Shown: positions 1-7,282 of the stretch, one piece after another
Layout: each line of letters opens with the position of its first letter
Position numbering within the stretch: position 1 is the first letter of the stretch
NCBI RefSeq assembly: GCF_001652915.1
Contig: NZ_BBQI01000010.1
Coordinates: forward strand, 1 to 64,000
From: Cupriavidus sp. D384
GTDB lineage: Bacteria > Pseudomonadota > Gammaproteobacteria > Burkholderiales > Burkholderiaceae
DNA: 64,000 nucleotides
Reading direction: 5' to 3'
Made by a program: the position numbers and the translations under genes
The notes under the pieces: generated by a model
What the model was told of the DNA's origin: nothing
The model's database searches: none
The model's input: the letters and a program-made list of their open reading frames with translations, nothing else

Positions 1-304
1 TTTCGTCAACAGTTTTTGCAGAACTTTTTTCTGCCGGTCAGCGCTGCAAACCCTCGCAACCCCAACCCCCTGCCAACCCCGCAACCCTTGTCGCTGCTGC
101 GTTTGCAGCGCGCTTCGTGTTGCGAGGGGGCGAATATTAGATGGCTTTCGACGGGTGCGCAAGCCCTTTGTCACAAAACCGTTAAATAAGCAGAAAAGAT
201 TCGATTAAGGCACTCCGTGCGCAGGCATCGGCGCGCGTGTATAGAATCAGGACTCCCCCGGGCCATAAGGCCTTCCCTTTGACAGGAACCCAGGAACACT
301 AGCG
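1..304. other. Gene-free left edge, divergent promoter region
   Basis: No credible coding frame is present. The region lies between leftward promoters (TAATAT at 139-134 and TTGACG at 9-4, minus strand) and the rightward osmC-like gene. A TATAGA-like -10 at about 261-266 may serve the rightward gene, but I see no matching -35. Confidence 0.45.
134..162 (-). promoter_or_regulatory. Leftward sigma-70 promoter
   Basis: Read on the minus strand there is TTGCGC (162-157), a 17-nt spacer and TAATAT (139-134). The region to its left is gene-free and ends in a second TTGACG at 9-4, whose -10 would lie outside the window. Tandem promoters followed by more than 100 untranslated bases suit a highly expressed stable-RNA or translation operon. 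That identity is an inference, because the transcribed gene is not in the window. Confidence 0.5.
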
Positions 305-694
305 ATGACAATCCAAGCCAAATGGCTGGCCGACTCCGGCTCAAGCGTCTGCGAACTCGGCAACGGCACGGCGCAATGGCAGGCTGACCTCGATGCGCCG
401 ATGGGCAACCCGTCGATTCCAAACCCGCACGACCTGCTGGACTCCGCCCTGGCTGCCTGTACGACGCTGACGCTTCAGATCTACGCGAAGCGCAAGGGTT
501 ACGACCTTCAGGAGATCCAGGTCAGCGTGGCGCACGAAGAGACGCCGGGATCCTACAAACTGATCCGCCATATCGAATTGCGTGGCGACCTGACACCTGA
601 CGTACGCGAGGATCTGCTGCGCGTGGCCAACAAGTGCCCGGTTCACAAGTCACTCAGCGCCCAGATCACCATCGACACCACGCTGGCCGCCTGA
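305..694 (+). CDS. OsmC family protein
   Basis: A 129-residue protein of the OsmC/Ohr fold, members of which reduce organic hydroperoxides with a pair of cysteines in a homodimer in the cytoplasm. The two expected cysteines are visible: Cys52, in the hydrophobic central helix (ALAACTTL), and Cys111, in the CPVHKSL motif. The length is normal for the OsmC-like (YhfA type) subgroup. The ATG at 305 is the natural start, with a purine-rich AGGAAC about 10 bases upstream. It appears monocistronic and is followed by a Fur-box promoter. Substrate preference (hydroperoxide versus other roles) cannot be read from sequence. Confidence 0.88.
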   Translation: MTIQAKWLADSGSSVCELGNGTAQWQADLDAPMGNPSIPNPHDLLDSALAACTTLTLQIYAKRKGYDLQEIQVSVAHEETPGSYKLIRHIELRGDLTPDVREDLLRVANKCPVHKSLSAQITIDTTLAA

Positions 695-712
695 TCTGCT
701 CCCCCTGAAAGG

Positions 713-741
713 TTGACGACACAAATGATAATGGTTATCAT
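713..741 (+). promoter_or_regulatory. Sigma-70 promoter overlapped by Fur box
   Basis: TTGACG (713-718), a 17-nt spacer and TATCAT (736-741) make a near-consensus promoter, with predicted start near 748. A perfect 12-base inverted repeat, arms at 720-731 and 735-746, covers the spacer and -10. Its core, TGATAATGGTTATCA (726-740), differs at one base from the 7-1-7 Fur consensus TGATAATNATTATCA. Fur-Fe2+ bound here would block polymerase. Confidence 0.75.
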
Positions 742-747
742 TTGTGC

Positions 748-815
748 TCTCGGGTTTTGACACGACCTGAGTCAGCAAATGGGTTACCGGACACGTTCGT
801 GTCCGGCCTTTTTTT
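748..815 (+). ncRNA. Candidate Fur-repressed small RNA
   Basis: A predicted transcript of about 68 nt runs from the start site implied by the promoter at 713-741 to the intrinsic terminator ending at 815. No reading frame with a ribosome binding site fits between them, and the next gene begins 236 bases later, beyond the terminator. A weak 5' stem (CTCGGG with CCTGAG) precedes a single-stranded A/G-rich stretch and then the terminator. Fur-repressed small RNAs such as RyhB, NrrF and BrrF spare iron by silencing iron-using proteins. Whether this is a member or an analogue is inference. Confidence 0.55.
787..815 (+). terminator. Intrinsic terminator
   Basis: The perfect 8-bp stem CCGGACAC/GTGTCCGG with a 4-base loop is followed by CC and seven T residues (809-815). 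It lies only about 40 bases past the predicted start at 748, so it ends a very short transcript. Confidence 0.85.
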
Positions 816-1051
816 CTCCCGCCTCAATCCGTTCCCCCCGATTCGACACGCCGCTATCGGCGGCCCGTCATCGTCTTGCCCCGCAGCGCGCGCAACGTTG
901 CCCTGCGGCGCAAGGCAACACCGTTTCCAATTCGCATCCCGCAAACGTGGGGGCATGTTTTCAAACTTTGTTCGATGGCCCACGAAGCCAGCGTTGCAAT
1001 GAGACGCAATGCGCACTTATGCACTTTGTGGGCGATTCATAGGGGCTTAAC
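816..1051. other. Intergenic region, nothing coding recognised
   Basis: It holds the leader and promoter of the following gene. No clear -10/-35 pair, repeat or RNA structure stands out. Open frames on both strands here have no ribosome sites and look like GC-rich noise. Confidence 0.4.
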
Positions 1052-1933
1052 ATGAACCCAAAAAAGAACATCGGTTGCTCAAGTCAGGGAAGCATCGGGA
1101 GCGGGGACATCTTGGCGAATTACCTAGAAGAGTATTGCGCGCGCATCCGCCGTGGCGGCGTTCGCGGGATCGCAGAAAAGCCAGTCGTTGTGGATCAGGA
1201 CGGAACCTATGTCATGAAGTACGTTCCGTTCGAGCATCGAAACGAGAATGCCAGGCTGGTGCTGGTCAGTACCACGCCAGGGCATGCCCACGTGCAGTTG
1301 GCCGCTACGGTGACCGACGAACTGCTGCGTGCGCATACGCCCGGGCGCGTGATCCAGCGCGAGCACAAACGGCGGGTAGAGTTGGGCGGACGCATGGTGC
1401 GCCCCAACCTGATCAGAATGCTCGATCACTTCCGGATACCGGAATTGATCGGGCAGCCGCACGCCGCTGCGCTCTGGAACGATGGATTCGAGGCGATCCA
1501 GCCACTTGCCTTGTTGCCGCATGCCACCACGCGGCGCGGTCTGGTCTTCGACGGCACGCTCGATGACCTGTTCGATGCCCCCATGCTGCGCATGGTGTTC
1601 GACAACCTGTTCCTGGGCGCCCTGCGGCAATACCGGCCCGATGCGGTGTACGTCGCGCTGGGCCGCACGGCCTGGGCTGCGTTGCAGCACGCGGCCCGCC
1701 AGGGGATGCTCAAGCACGACCAGTTGCTCGGCATGATGCCGGTGCCGGCACGCGCCGGCAGCATGGTGCGCTACTTCCTGCGCGAAATCAGCGAGCACGA
1801 CCTCTCGCCCAACGATCCGGTGCGGCATCGCATTGACTGGCTCGATGCCGCGCACGCCGAGGTGGAAGCCGGTGTCCGCCGTCTGCGCGCCTCTGCCGCC
1901 CCGGCCAGCCAGCCCGCCCAGCTGATCGCGTAG
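1052..1933 (+). CDS. Conserved hypothetical, possible UDG-like fold
   Basis: A 293-residue soluble protein that I do not recognise with confidence. It has no signal peptide or membrane segment. The C-terminal third carries a segment (about residues 197-240: VYVALGRTAWAAL, then LLGMMPVPARAG). This faintly resembles the closing strand and histidine loop of uracil-DNA-glycosylase-like proteins, but the histidine of the usual HPS loop is absent, so catalytic activity should not be assumed. The start ATG at 1052 follows a GGGGCTTAAC stretch. The gene stands alone and is followed by a structured 3' region and a terminator at 2039-2076. Confidence 0.6.
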   Translation: MNPKKNIGCSSQGSIGSGDILANYLEEYCARIRRGGVRGIAEKPVVVDQDGTYVMKYVPFEHRNENARLVLVSTTPGHAHVQLAATVTDELLRAHTPGRVIQREHKRRVELGGRMVRPNLIRMLDHFRIPELIGQPHAAALWNDGFEAIQPLALLPHATTRRGLVFDGTLDDLFDAPMLRMVFDNLFLGALRQYRPDAVYVALGRTAWAALQHAARQGMLKHDQLLGMMPVPARAGSMVRYFLREISEHDLSPNDPVRHRIDWLDAAHAEVEAGVRRLRASAAPASQPAQLIA

Positions 1934-2038
1934 AACCCTCCGATTTGTGCCGCATGCCCCACCTCGGTGGGGATCAGCATACCTGCGAAGTGTCGATATC
2001 CCTTCTTGAGGAATCTGACCTCCTCGCATTCCCGATTT

Positions 2039-2076
2039 GCGACCCCCCGTAAAACACGGCGGGTCGCTATTTTTTT
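2039..2076 (+). terminator. Intrinsic terminator
   Basis: A 12-bp stem with one mismatch (2039-2050 against 2056-2067) and an AAAAC loop is followed by TA and seven T residues. It closes the transcript of the unassigned gene at 1052. The roughly 100 bases before it hold a second perfect hairpin (1957-1972). Confidence 0.85.
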
Positions 2077-2125
2077 GGCCGGGACAACGCCTTGCTGCCC
2101 GACGCTGCCTGACTCGGCGCAGACT

Positions 2126-2175
2126 TTCCGCAACTTTCAGACGGGTTGCGGAAATTTCCCACAGCAATTGCGGAA
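2126..2175 (+). promoter_or_regulatory. Triple TTGCGGAA box
   Basis: Three copies of the octamer TTGCGGAA lie upstream of the response regulator: inverted at 2126-2133, direct at 2146-2153 and direct at 2168-2175. Spacing is 20 and 22 bases, about two helical turns, as for cooperative regulator binding. A TATACT -10 follows at 2207-2212. The binding protein is unknown; autoregulation by the adjacent response regulator is the simplest guess. Confidence 0.5.
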
Positions 2176-2206
2176 GCGTCGCATTTTCGGCAGCCGGGGC
2201 GCTCCT

Positions 2207-2212
2207 TATACT
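2207..2212 (+). promoter_or_regulatory. -10 element for response regulator
   Basis: TATACT sits 53 bases before the ATG at 2265. The -35 position (TTTTCG) is poor, which is consistent with an activator binding the upstream TTGCGGAA boxes. Confidence 0.45.
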
Positions 2213-2264
2213 GACTTGCCATGTGAAACAGCAGGCCCACCGCCATCGGCCATGCGAGCAAGGC

Positions 2265-2909
2265 ATGACAACCATTCTGATCGTCGACGATCACCCGGCG
2301 CTGCGACTCGCCCTTCGGGCCCAGGTGTCGCAACTACCAGGCATCCGCCACATATGGGAAGCCGACAACGGCCAGAGCGCCGTCGATATCGTCAGGCAGT
2401 TCAGGACCGACCTGGTGATCCTGGATCTGGATATTCCGCGCATGAGCGGCCTGGACGCCGTGCCACGCATGCGCGCCGCGCATCGGGGCGTGCGCGTGCT
2501 GGTATTGACTGCCCAGGATGCCGTGCCGTTTGCGGCCCGCGCCATGCAGGCCGGCGCGCAAGGCTTTGTCAGCAAGACACAGGATCTGGAGGCCATCGTG
2601 CGGTGCGTGCAGACAGTGCTGGGCGGATTTACGGTGTTCCCTTCGTGTACACCCCGCGACATGCCGCGCGACTTGCCTCGCCACGGACAGTCGCCCACTG
2701 ACACCGAGGGCCTGGGCAGGCTTACCGACAAGGAGATGGAAATTCTCCGCATGCTGACGCGCGGCATGACCAACAAGGCCATCGGGAAAGCCCTGTTCAT
2801 CAGCAACAAGACCGTAAGCAGCTACAAGACACGCATCATGAACAAACTCGGCGCCGAATCGCTGGTCGATCTGGTCGACTTCGCGCGCCGATGCCGGCTG
2901 GTGCCATGA
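2265..2909 (+). CDS. NarL/FixJ family response regulator
   Basis: A 214-residue two-component regulator. The receiver domain (1-125) shows the acidic pair Asp8/Asp9, the phospho-acceptor Asp54 (VILDLD) and Lys104 (FVSKTQ). A linker leads to a LuxR-type helix-turn-helix (about 150-212, LTDKEMEILRMLTRGMTNKA). I chose the ATG at 2265 because the receiver begins there and AAGG precedes it; the frame stays open upstream but is not conserved-looking. It overlaps the HPt gene by ATGA, so the two are translationally coupled. No sensor kinase is adjacent, so the phosphate donor must be encoded elsewhere. Confidence 0.9.
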   Translation: MTTILIVDDHPALRLALRAQVSQLPGIRHIWEADNGQSAVDIVRQFRTDLVILDLDIPRMSGLDAVPRMRAAHRGVRVLVLTAQDAVPFAARAMQAGAQGFVSKTQDLEAIVRCVQTVLGGFTVFPSCTPRDMPRDLPRHGQSPTDTEGLGRLTDKEMEILRMLTRGMTNKAIGKALFISNKTVSSYKTRIMNKLGAESLVDLVDFARRCRLVP

Positions 2910-3340
2910 CCCCTGGCGGTGCCTGGATCCATCTTGTCGCCGACGAACGCCATGCCATCGGGATCGCGGTGCGGGGTGCCGCGTGCCACGACGCCACCGT
3001 ACAGGCCATGCTGGTGGCCCGCCTGCTGGACGGGAATGCCGAAGACCTGAACGCCTTGCGCAAGGCCGTCGCCCTGCGCGACTGGCCCGCCGTGCAACGA
3101 AGCCTGCACCGCATCAAGGGCAGCGCGGCGCTGGCGCGCTGCAACACGCTGGTGGCCGCCGGCAAGTCGCTGGAATCCGCGGCGGGCCAGGGCAATGCCG
3201 CGGTGATCAACACACTGTTGCCGCGCTACACCGCTATCCTGAAGGAATTCAATGACACACTACTGGCACTGCGCCCGGGCCGCTGCCAGCATGCTGGCGA
3301 GCACGATTCGGACGCATCAACTTCAACGAATTTGAAGTAA
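2906..3340 (+). CDS. HPt (histidine phosphotransfer) domain protein
   Basis: A 144-residue protein with a single HPt four-helix domain. The phospho-histidine is His68 in SLHRIKGSAAL, which matches the HxxKG signature. HPt proteins relay phosphate between hybrid kinases and response regulators. The ATG at 2906 overlaps the TGA of the preceding response regulator; an alternative in-frame ATG lies at 2891. Coupling to a NarL-type regulator suggests the pair is the output arm of a phosphorelay whose hybrid kinase is unlinked. The C-terminal 30 residues are polar and probably disordered. Confidence 0.82.
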   Translation: MTPGGAWIHLVADERHAIGIAVRGAACHDATVQAMLVARLLDGNAEDLNALRKAVALRDWPAVQRSLHRIKGSAALARCNTLVAAGKSLESAAGQGNAAVINTLLPRYTAILKEFNDTLLALRPGRCQHAGEHDSDASTSTNLK

Positions 3341-3454
3341 GCGAGCGCTTCGGCCGCGTGCAAGCGGCGCGGCGCGCTGGCACACTGTAGACCGGCCCGG
3401 CGGTGCCCCCTTGCTTCAACGCCGCCGGCAATGACCAAATGCGGGAGACATGTC

Positions 3455-4432
3455 GTGGGTGATCTGCAGGCCTTGCTCGATGGCCATGGATTGAGTCTGG
3501 TATTCCTGAATGTGCTGGCCGAACAGGCAGGTCTGCCGGTGCCGGCCTATCCGATGCTGTTCGTGGCCGGGGCGTTGTCGATGCAGGAAACCGGCCCGTC
3601 GATCGGGGCTGTGCTGTTCGCGGTGATCGCCGCCTGCCTGATCGCCGATACCGCCTGGTACTTCGCCGGCAAGCGGCTGGGCCAGCCGATGCTGCGCACG
3701 ATCTGCCGGGTTTCGCTGTCGCCCGATACCTGCATCCGACAGACCCAGTCGCTGTACCTGCGCGTGGGCCCGCGCTCGCTGGTATTTGCCAAGCTGCTGC
3801 CTGGCGCGGGTGCGCTGTCCACCGCCATGGCGGGCATGACGGCCACTCCCTTCCTGACCTTCCTGTTCTACGACGCGCTCGGCGCGCTGGTGTGGGCCGG
3901 CGGCGCGCTGCTGGCCGGCGTGGTCTTCAGCGACTTCGTCGACACGATCCTGGCGGCGTTCAGCGCCTACGGCCACATCGCGGTCATGGTGGCGCTGGGC
4001 GGATTCGCACTGTTCGTCGTCTGGCGGTTCTGGCAGCGCTGGCGCCTGCTGCGCCGCACGGGACGCATTCCGCGCATGACCGTGATGGAAATGGAACAGC
4101 GCCGTGGCGTGACCGAGCGTCCCATGGTGGTGGTCGATGTCCGGGCGCACGGCGCGGCGCCGATCGAGCGCATTCCGGGCGCCCTGGTCATGGAGATGCA
4201 TGCCCCGTTCAGCGCACTGGCCGACCACGACAAGGGCACCGATATCGTCGTCTACTGTGCCTGCCCCCATGAAATGTCGGCCGCCGTGCTCGCCGAGCGG
4301 CTGCGCTCGGCCGGATACCCGAACACCTGGGCCCTGGCTGGCGGCTTTGACGAATGGAAGCGTCTGCAAGGCGCGCTGAATCCGCACGCAACCACAGCCG
4401 CCGACGCCCCGACGCAGGCTGCCGCGCACTAG
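3455..4432 (+). CDS. DedA family membrane protein fused to rhodanese domain
   Basis: About 325 residues. The N-terminal 200 form a DedA/SNARE-associated membrane domain with about five hydrophobic segments, including the usual first-helix proline motif (GLPVPAYP) and the arginine-containing reentrant part (GPRSLVFAKLLPGAG). After an amphipathic linker (WRFWQRWRLLRR) comes a cytoplasmic rhodanese-like domain with Cys at YCACPHE in the active-loop position. I prefer GTG 3455 because GGGAG lies 7 bases upstream; ATG 3431 is possible but has no ribosome site. DedA proteins act in lipid scrambling and membrane homeostasis. What the sulfur-carrier domain adds is unknown. Confidence 0.85.
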   Translation: MGDLQALLDGHGLSLVFLNVLAEQAGLPVPAYPMLFVAGALSMQETGPSIGAVLFAVIAACLIADTAWYFAGKRLGQPMLRTICRVSLSPDTCIRQTQSLYLRVGPRSLVFAKLLPGAGALSTAMAGMTATPFLTFLFYDALGALVWAGGALLAGVVFSDFVDTILAAFSAYGHIAVMVALGGFALFVVWRFWQRWRLLRRTGRIPRMTVMEMEQRRGVTERPMVVVDVRAHGAAPIERIPGALVMEMHAPFSALADHDKGTDIVVYCACPHEMSAAVLAERLRSAGYPNTWALAGGFDEWKRLQGALNPHATTAADAPTQAAAH

Positions 4433-4537
4433 GCGCGGCGTCCGCCACCCGGCTACCGCCGCCGCAGCTTTCCGTTTTACCGCTGGCGTCCAGTTTCTAT
4501 ACTGGCCCCAGACGGTCTGTGCGCGAAAGGGGCGGGC

Positions 4538-7168
4538 ATGCCGGACGTTGACAAAGGCTGGGCCGAGGGCGGCTGGGACGATGAAGCCGCGCGCGTGGCG
4601 TATCGTCGTCGCGCGCTGAACCTGCCCGAATCGCAAACCGCTCGCACTCGCGTGGCCCTGGCCCTGTCCGGCGGCGGCTTGCGTGGCGCCGCCTTTGGCC
4701 TGGGCGTCATGCAGGCGCTGGCCGACGCCCCCTGCCCCGCAGCGGACTCCGTCACCGAACCCGGCACGCCACCCGCATCGCCAGCCAGCCAATCGCTGCT
4801 GGCGCGTGTCGACTATCTGTCCACGGTGGGCGCGGGCAGCTACATTGGCGCGTTCTTTACCAGCCTGTTCGTACCGGGCCGGCTGGAGCCCGGAAGCAGC
4901 CCTCGTGAAGCGGCCGAATCGGCCTATCGCACCTTGCAGGACAGCTCGCCCACCCCGTCGGGGCGCAGGGCCACGGCGTGGCTGCGCATGTGCGTGCGCA
5001 CGCCACATTCGACGAACGCCGCCGAGGGGCTGCTGGCCGCCGCCGTCGTGATACGCAACTGGCTGGCGATGCAATGCATCCTCGGCAGCATGCTGCTGGC
5101 GATACTGGCCGTGCTGGCGCTGGGTCTGCATCTGATCATCGGCGCCTGGCCCGGCGTGGGTCGCGACGAGATGGCGCTGCTGTACGCCGCCCGGCGTGCC
5201 TTCAACGACAGCCTGCCCGCGATCTGGTGGAGCGAATACCTGTGGCTGCCGATCGTGTCGGCGCTGCTGCTGGCCGTGCCTCCTGCCATGGCCTGCTGGA
5301 TTGTGTATCCGCGTCCGGACGATGCCCGGCAGCCAGTCCGTGTCCTGGCTCGCGCCGTCCTGCTGACCGGCATCGCCGTGGCCCTGGTGCTGCTGGAAAC
5401 CTTCAAGACCGCCATCCTGATTTGGCTGGCCGCAGCCACCTGCCTGGTCATACTGCTGCCCGCGCCGCGCACCGTGACCATGTACCGAGCGCGCGCCACG
5501 CGCACGTTGCGCGGCGCGGCCACGCTCACCGTCGCGCTGGCGGCGCTGGGCGTGGCCGACACCATCGCCCGCAGCTGGTATCTGTATGGATCGATGGCGG
5601 CCCAGCCGTGGAGCGTGGCCGGGCCGGCCCTGGCGGCGGCCGCGCTTGCCTGGTTCGTCCATCACGGGGCCAGCCGACGCGACACCGTCCCGCCTGCCGC
5701 CCCCGCCACCGTGACGGGGCCGGCAAGGCGGCAGTTTCCCGCTCCGTCCCTTGCATCGTTGCTGACAGGCGCCGCCGCGGCCACGCTGGCGCTTCTGCTC
5801 GTCGCGCTGTGGTCGTGGATTGTGCTGTGGGTGCGCTGGGATGGTGGCGAACCGGTCGACTGGCTGGTCTTCGGCAAGGCATGGACCACGCCGTCACTGA
5901 TTGCGCTGGTGCTTGCCGCGCTCGCCGTCGCCATTGCCGTGGGGCGCGCCTCCGGTCTGCTGAACCTGTCGACCCTGCAGCCATTCCACGCCGCTCGGGT
6001 CTCGCGCGCTTACCTGGGCGCATCGAATGGACGACACCTTGCTGCCATCGATCCTGCGGATTGGACCGCGCTGGCGTCCGATGACGCACTGTCGCTCGAC
6101 GCCTACTACGATCCACGCGCAGTAGCCCCGCTACATCTGATCAACGTGACGCTGAACGAGACGATCGGCCCTGCCGGGCAACGGATGGCGCGCGGCCACC
6201 GGGGCAAGCCGTTTTGCGTCCGGCCCGGCGCCGTCCGGACGCCGGCGCACGCCGGTGCGCCCGTGCCAGTCGACCACCATGTGCGGTTCATGGTGGATGG
6301 CAAGCCCTGCCACGCGGCGCCGCAGCCGCCGGACGGCATGGCAGGCAAGACGAGGCTGCACACCATCGGCGACTGGATCGCCATCTCCGGCGGGGCGGCG
6401 CCCATCGGACCCGGCAATGCCACCACGCCTGGCGCCTCGCTGCGGGTGGGACTAGCCAATCTGCGGCCTGGCATCTGGTGGAAGGGACGCATGGCGGCCA
6501 ATGCCGCCAGCGATCCGCCCCATCCCGGCTGGTTCGGCAAACTCTTCCGCACGCAATACCAGCTGCTCTGCGAGTTGACTGCGCGCTTCCACGGCATGCG
6601 GGGCGACTGGCAGTACCTGTCGGACGGTGGTCACTTCGACAACACGGCCGTCTACGAACTGCTGCGCCCCGAACGGCTGGTCGGCCTGATCCTGCTATGC
6701 GATGGCGGCGGCGATCTGGGCTACCGCTTTGCCGATCTCGCCAACCTCATCAGGCGCGCACGCGAGGATCTTGGGCTGGAGATCGAGGTCGACCACGCTG
6801 CCGCACGCGACCCCGTGCTGGGCCGTGTCTTTGGCACGCCAGACGACTTTGCCGACAACGCCACCGGCAATACCGCTGCTGCCCAGAAGTTTGCAGTGCT
6901 GCTGAACGTCCATGCAGCGGCATCCTCCGGCTCGGCCACGCGCGTGCCCCTGGCCCGCATCATCGTCATCAAGCCACGCCTGACCGCGTACGCGCCCGAC
7001 GCCGTGCGCCAGTATGGCGAGCGGCATCCGGCGTTTGCGCAGGCAGACACCACCGAGGCGTTTTTCGGGGAAGCGAGATGGGAAGCCTGTCGTGCGCTGG
7101 GGCAGTCACTGGGCCACCGCATCGCCACGGGGCAGGTCGGCGCGCGGCTGTTCGCCCGGGCACAATGA
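4538..7168 (+). CDS. Large membrane patatin-like protein
   Basis: 876 residues. It has the patatin oxyanion motif GGGLRG (45-50), a central block of about nine transmembrane helices (roughly 165-480) splitting the fold, and the distal DGGHFDN dyad motif (Asp about 696). The usual nucleophile segment in this subgroup reads STVSGGGYIG, with serine as fourth residue. Here it reads STVGAGSYIG (95-104), so Gly98 replaces the expected serine, although Ser101 is nearby. It is therefore either a degenerate hydrolase or uses a shifted serine. The ATG at 4538 follows GGGGCGGGC. No operon partner; the next gene starts 114 bases later. Confidence 0.78.
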   Translation: MPDVDKGWAEGGWDDEAARVAYRRRALNLPESQTARTRVALALSGGGLRGAAFGLGVMQALADAPCPAADSVTEPGTPPASPASQSLLARVDYLSTVGAGSYIGAFFTSLFVPGRLEPGSSPREAAESAYRTLQDSSPTPSGRRATAWLRMCVRTPHSTNAAEGLLAAAVVIRNWLAMQCILGSMLLAILAVLALGLHLIIGAWPGVGRDEMALLYAARRAFNDSLPAIWWSEYLWLPIVSALLLAVPPAMACWIVYPRPDDARQPVRVLARAVLLTGIAVALVLLETFKTAILIWLAAATCLVILLPAPRTVTMYRARATRTLRGAATLTVALAALGVADTIARSWYLYGSMAAQPWSVAGPALAAAALAWFVHHGASRRDTVPPAAPATVTGPARRQFPAPSLASLLTGAAAATLALLLVALWSWIVLWVRWDGGEPVDWLVFGKAWTTPSLIALVLAALAVAIAVGRASGLLNLSTLQPFHAARVSRAYLGASNGRHLAAIDPADWTALASDDALSLDAYYDPRAVAPLHLINVTLNETIGPAGQRMARGHRGKPFCVRPGAVRTPAHAGAPVPVDHHVRFMVDGKPCHAAPQPPDGMAGKTRLHTIGDWIAISGGAAPIGPGNATTPGASLRVGLANLRPGIWWKGRMAANAASDPPHPGWFGKLFRTQYQLLCELTARFHGMRGDWQYLSDGGHFDNTAVYELLRPERLVGLILLCDGGGDLGYRFADLANLIRRAREDLGLEIEVDHAAARDPVLGRVFGTPDDFADNATGNTAAAQKFAVLLNVHAAASSGSATRVPLARIIVIKPRLTAYAPDAVRQYGERHPAFAQADTTEAFFGEARWEACRALGQSLGHRIATGQVGARLFARAQ

Positions 7169-7282
7169 GGCCCCACGGCCAGCATGGCCTCTTGCGCGGC
7201 GCCAGCACGATCGTTCAGGTGTGACTACCATAGCCCGTCCCTGAATGAACTGACGTGCGGCATGCGCCGCGCGTGGCAAGCC

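Noticed and set aside
720..746. The palindrome as a terminator for the osmC-like gene
   Set aside because: The arms are perfect but there is no T-run after them, and the repeat coincides with a good promoter -10. A Fur operator explains it better.
816..1051. Small frames of 80-90 codons on both strands
   Set aside because: No ribosome binding sites, no family resemblance, and mutually overlapping in several frames.
3416..5665. A 749-codon open frame on the minus strand
   Set aside because: It lies opposite two well-supported genes (DedA-rhodanese and patatin-like). Its composition is Arg/Gln/Gly/His-rich, typical of antisense shadow frames in GC-rich DNA, and no domain is recognisable.
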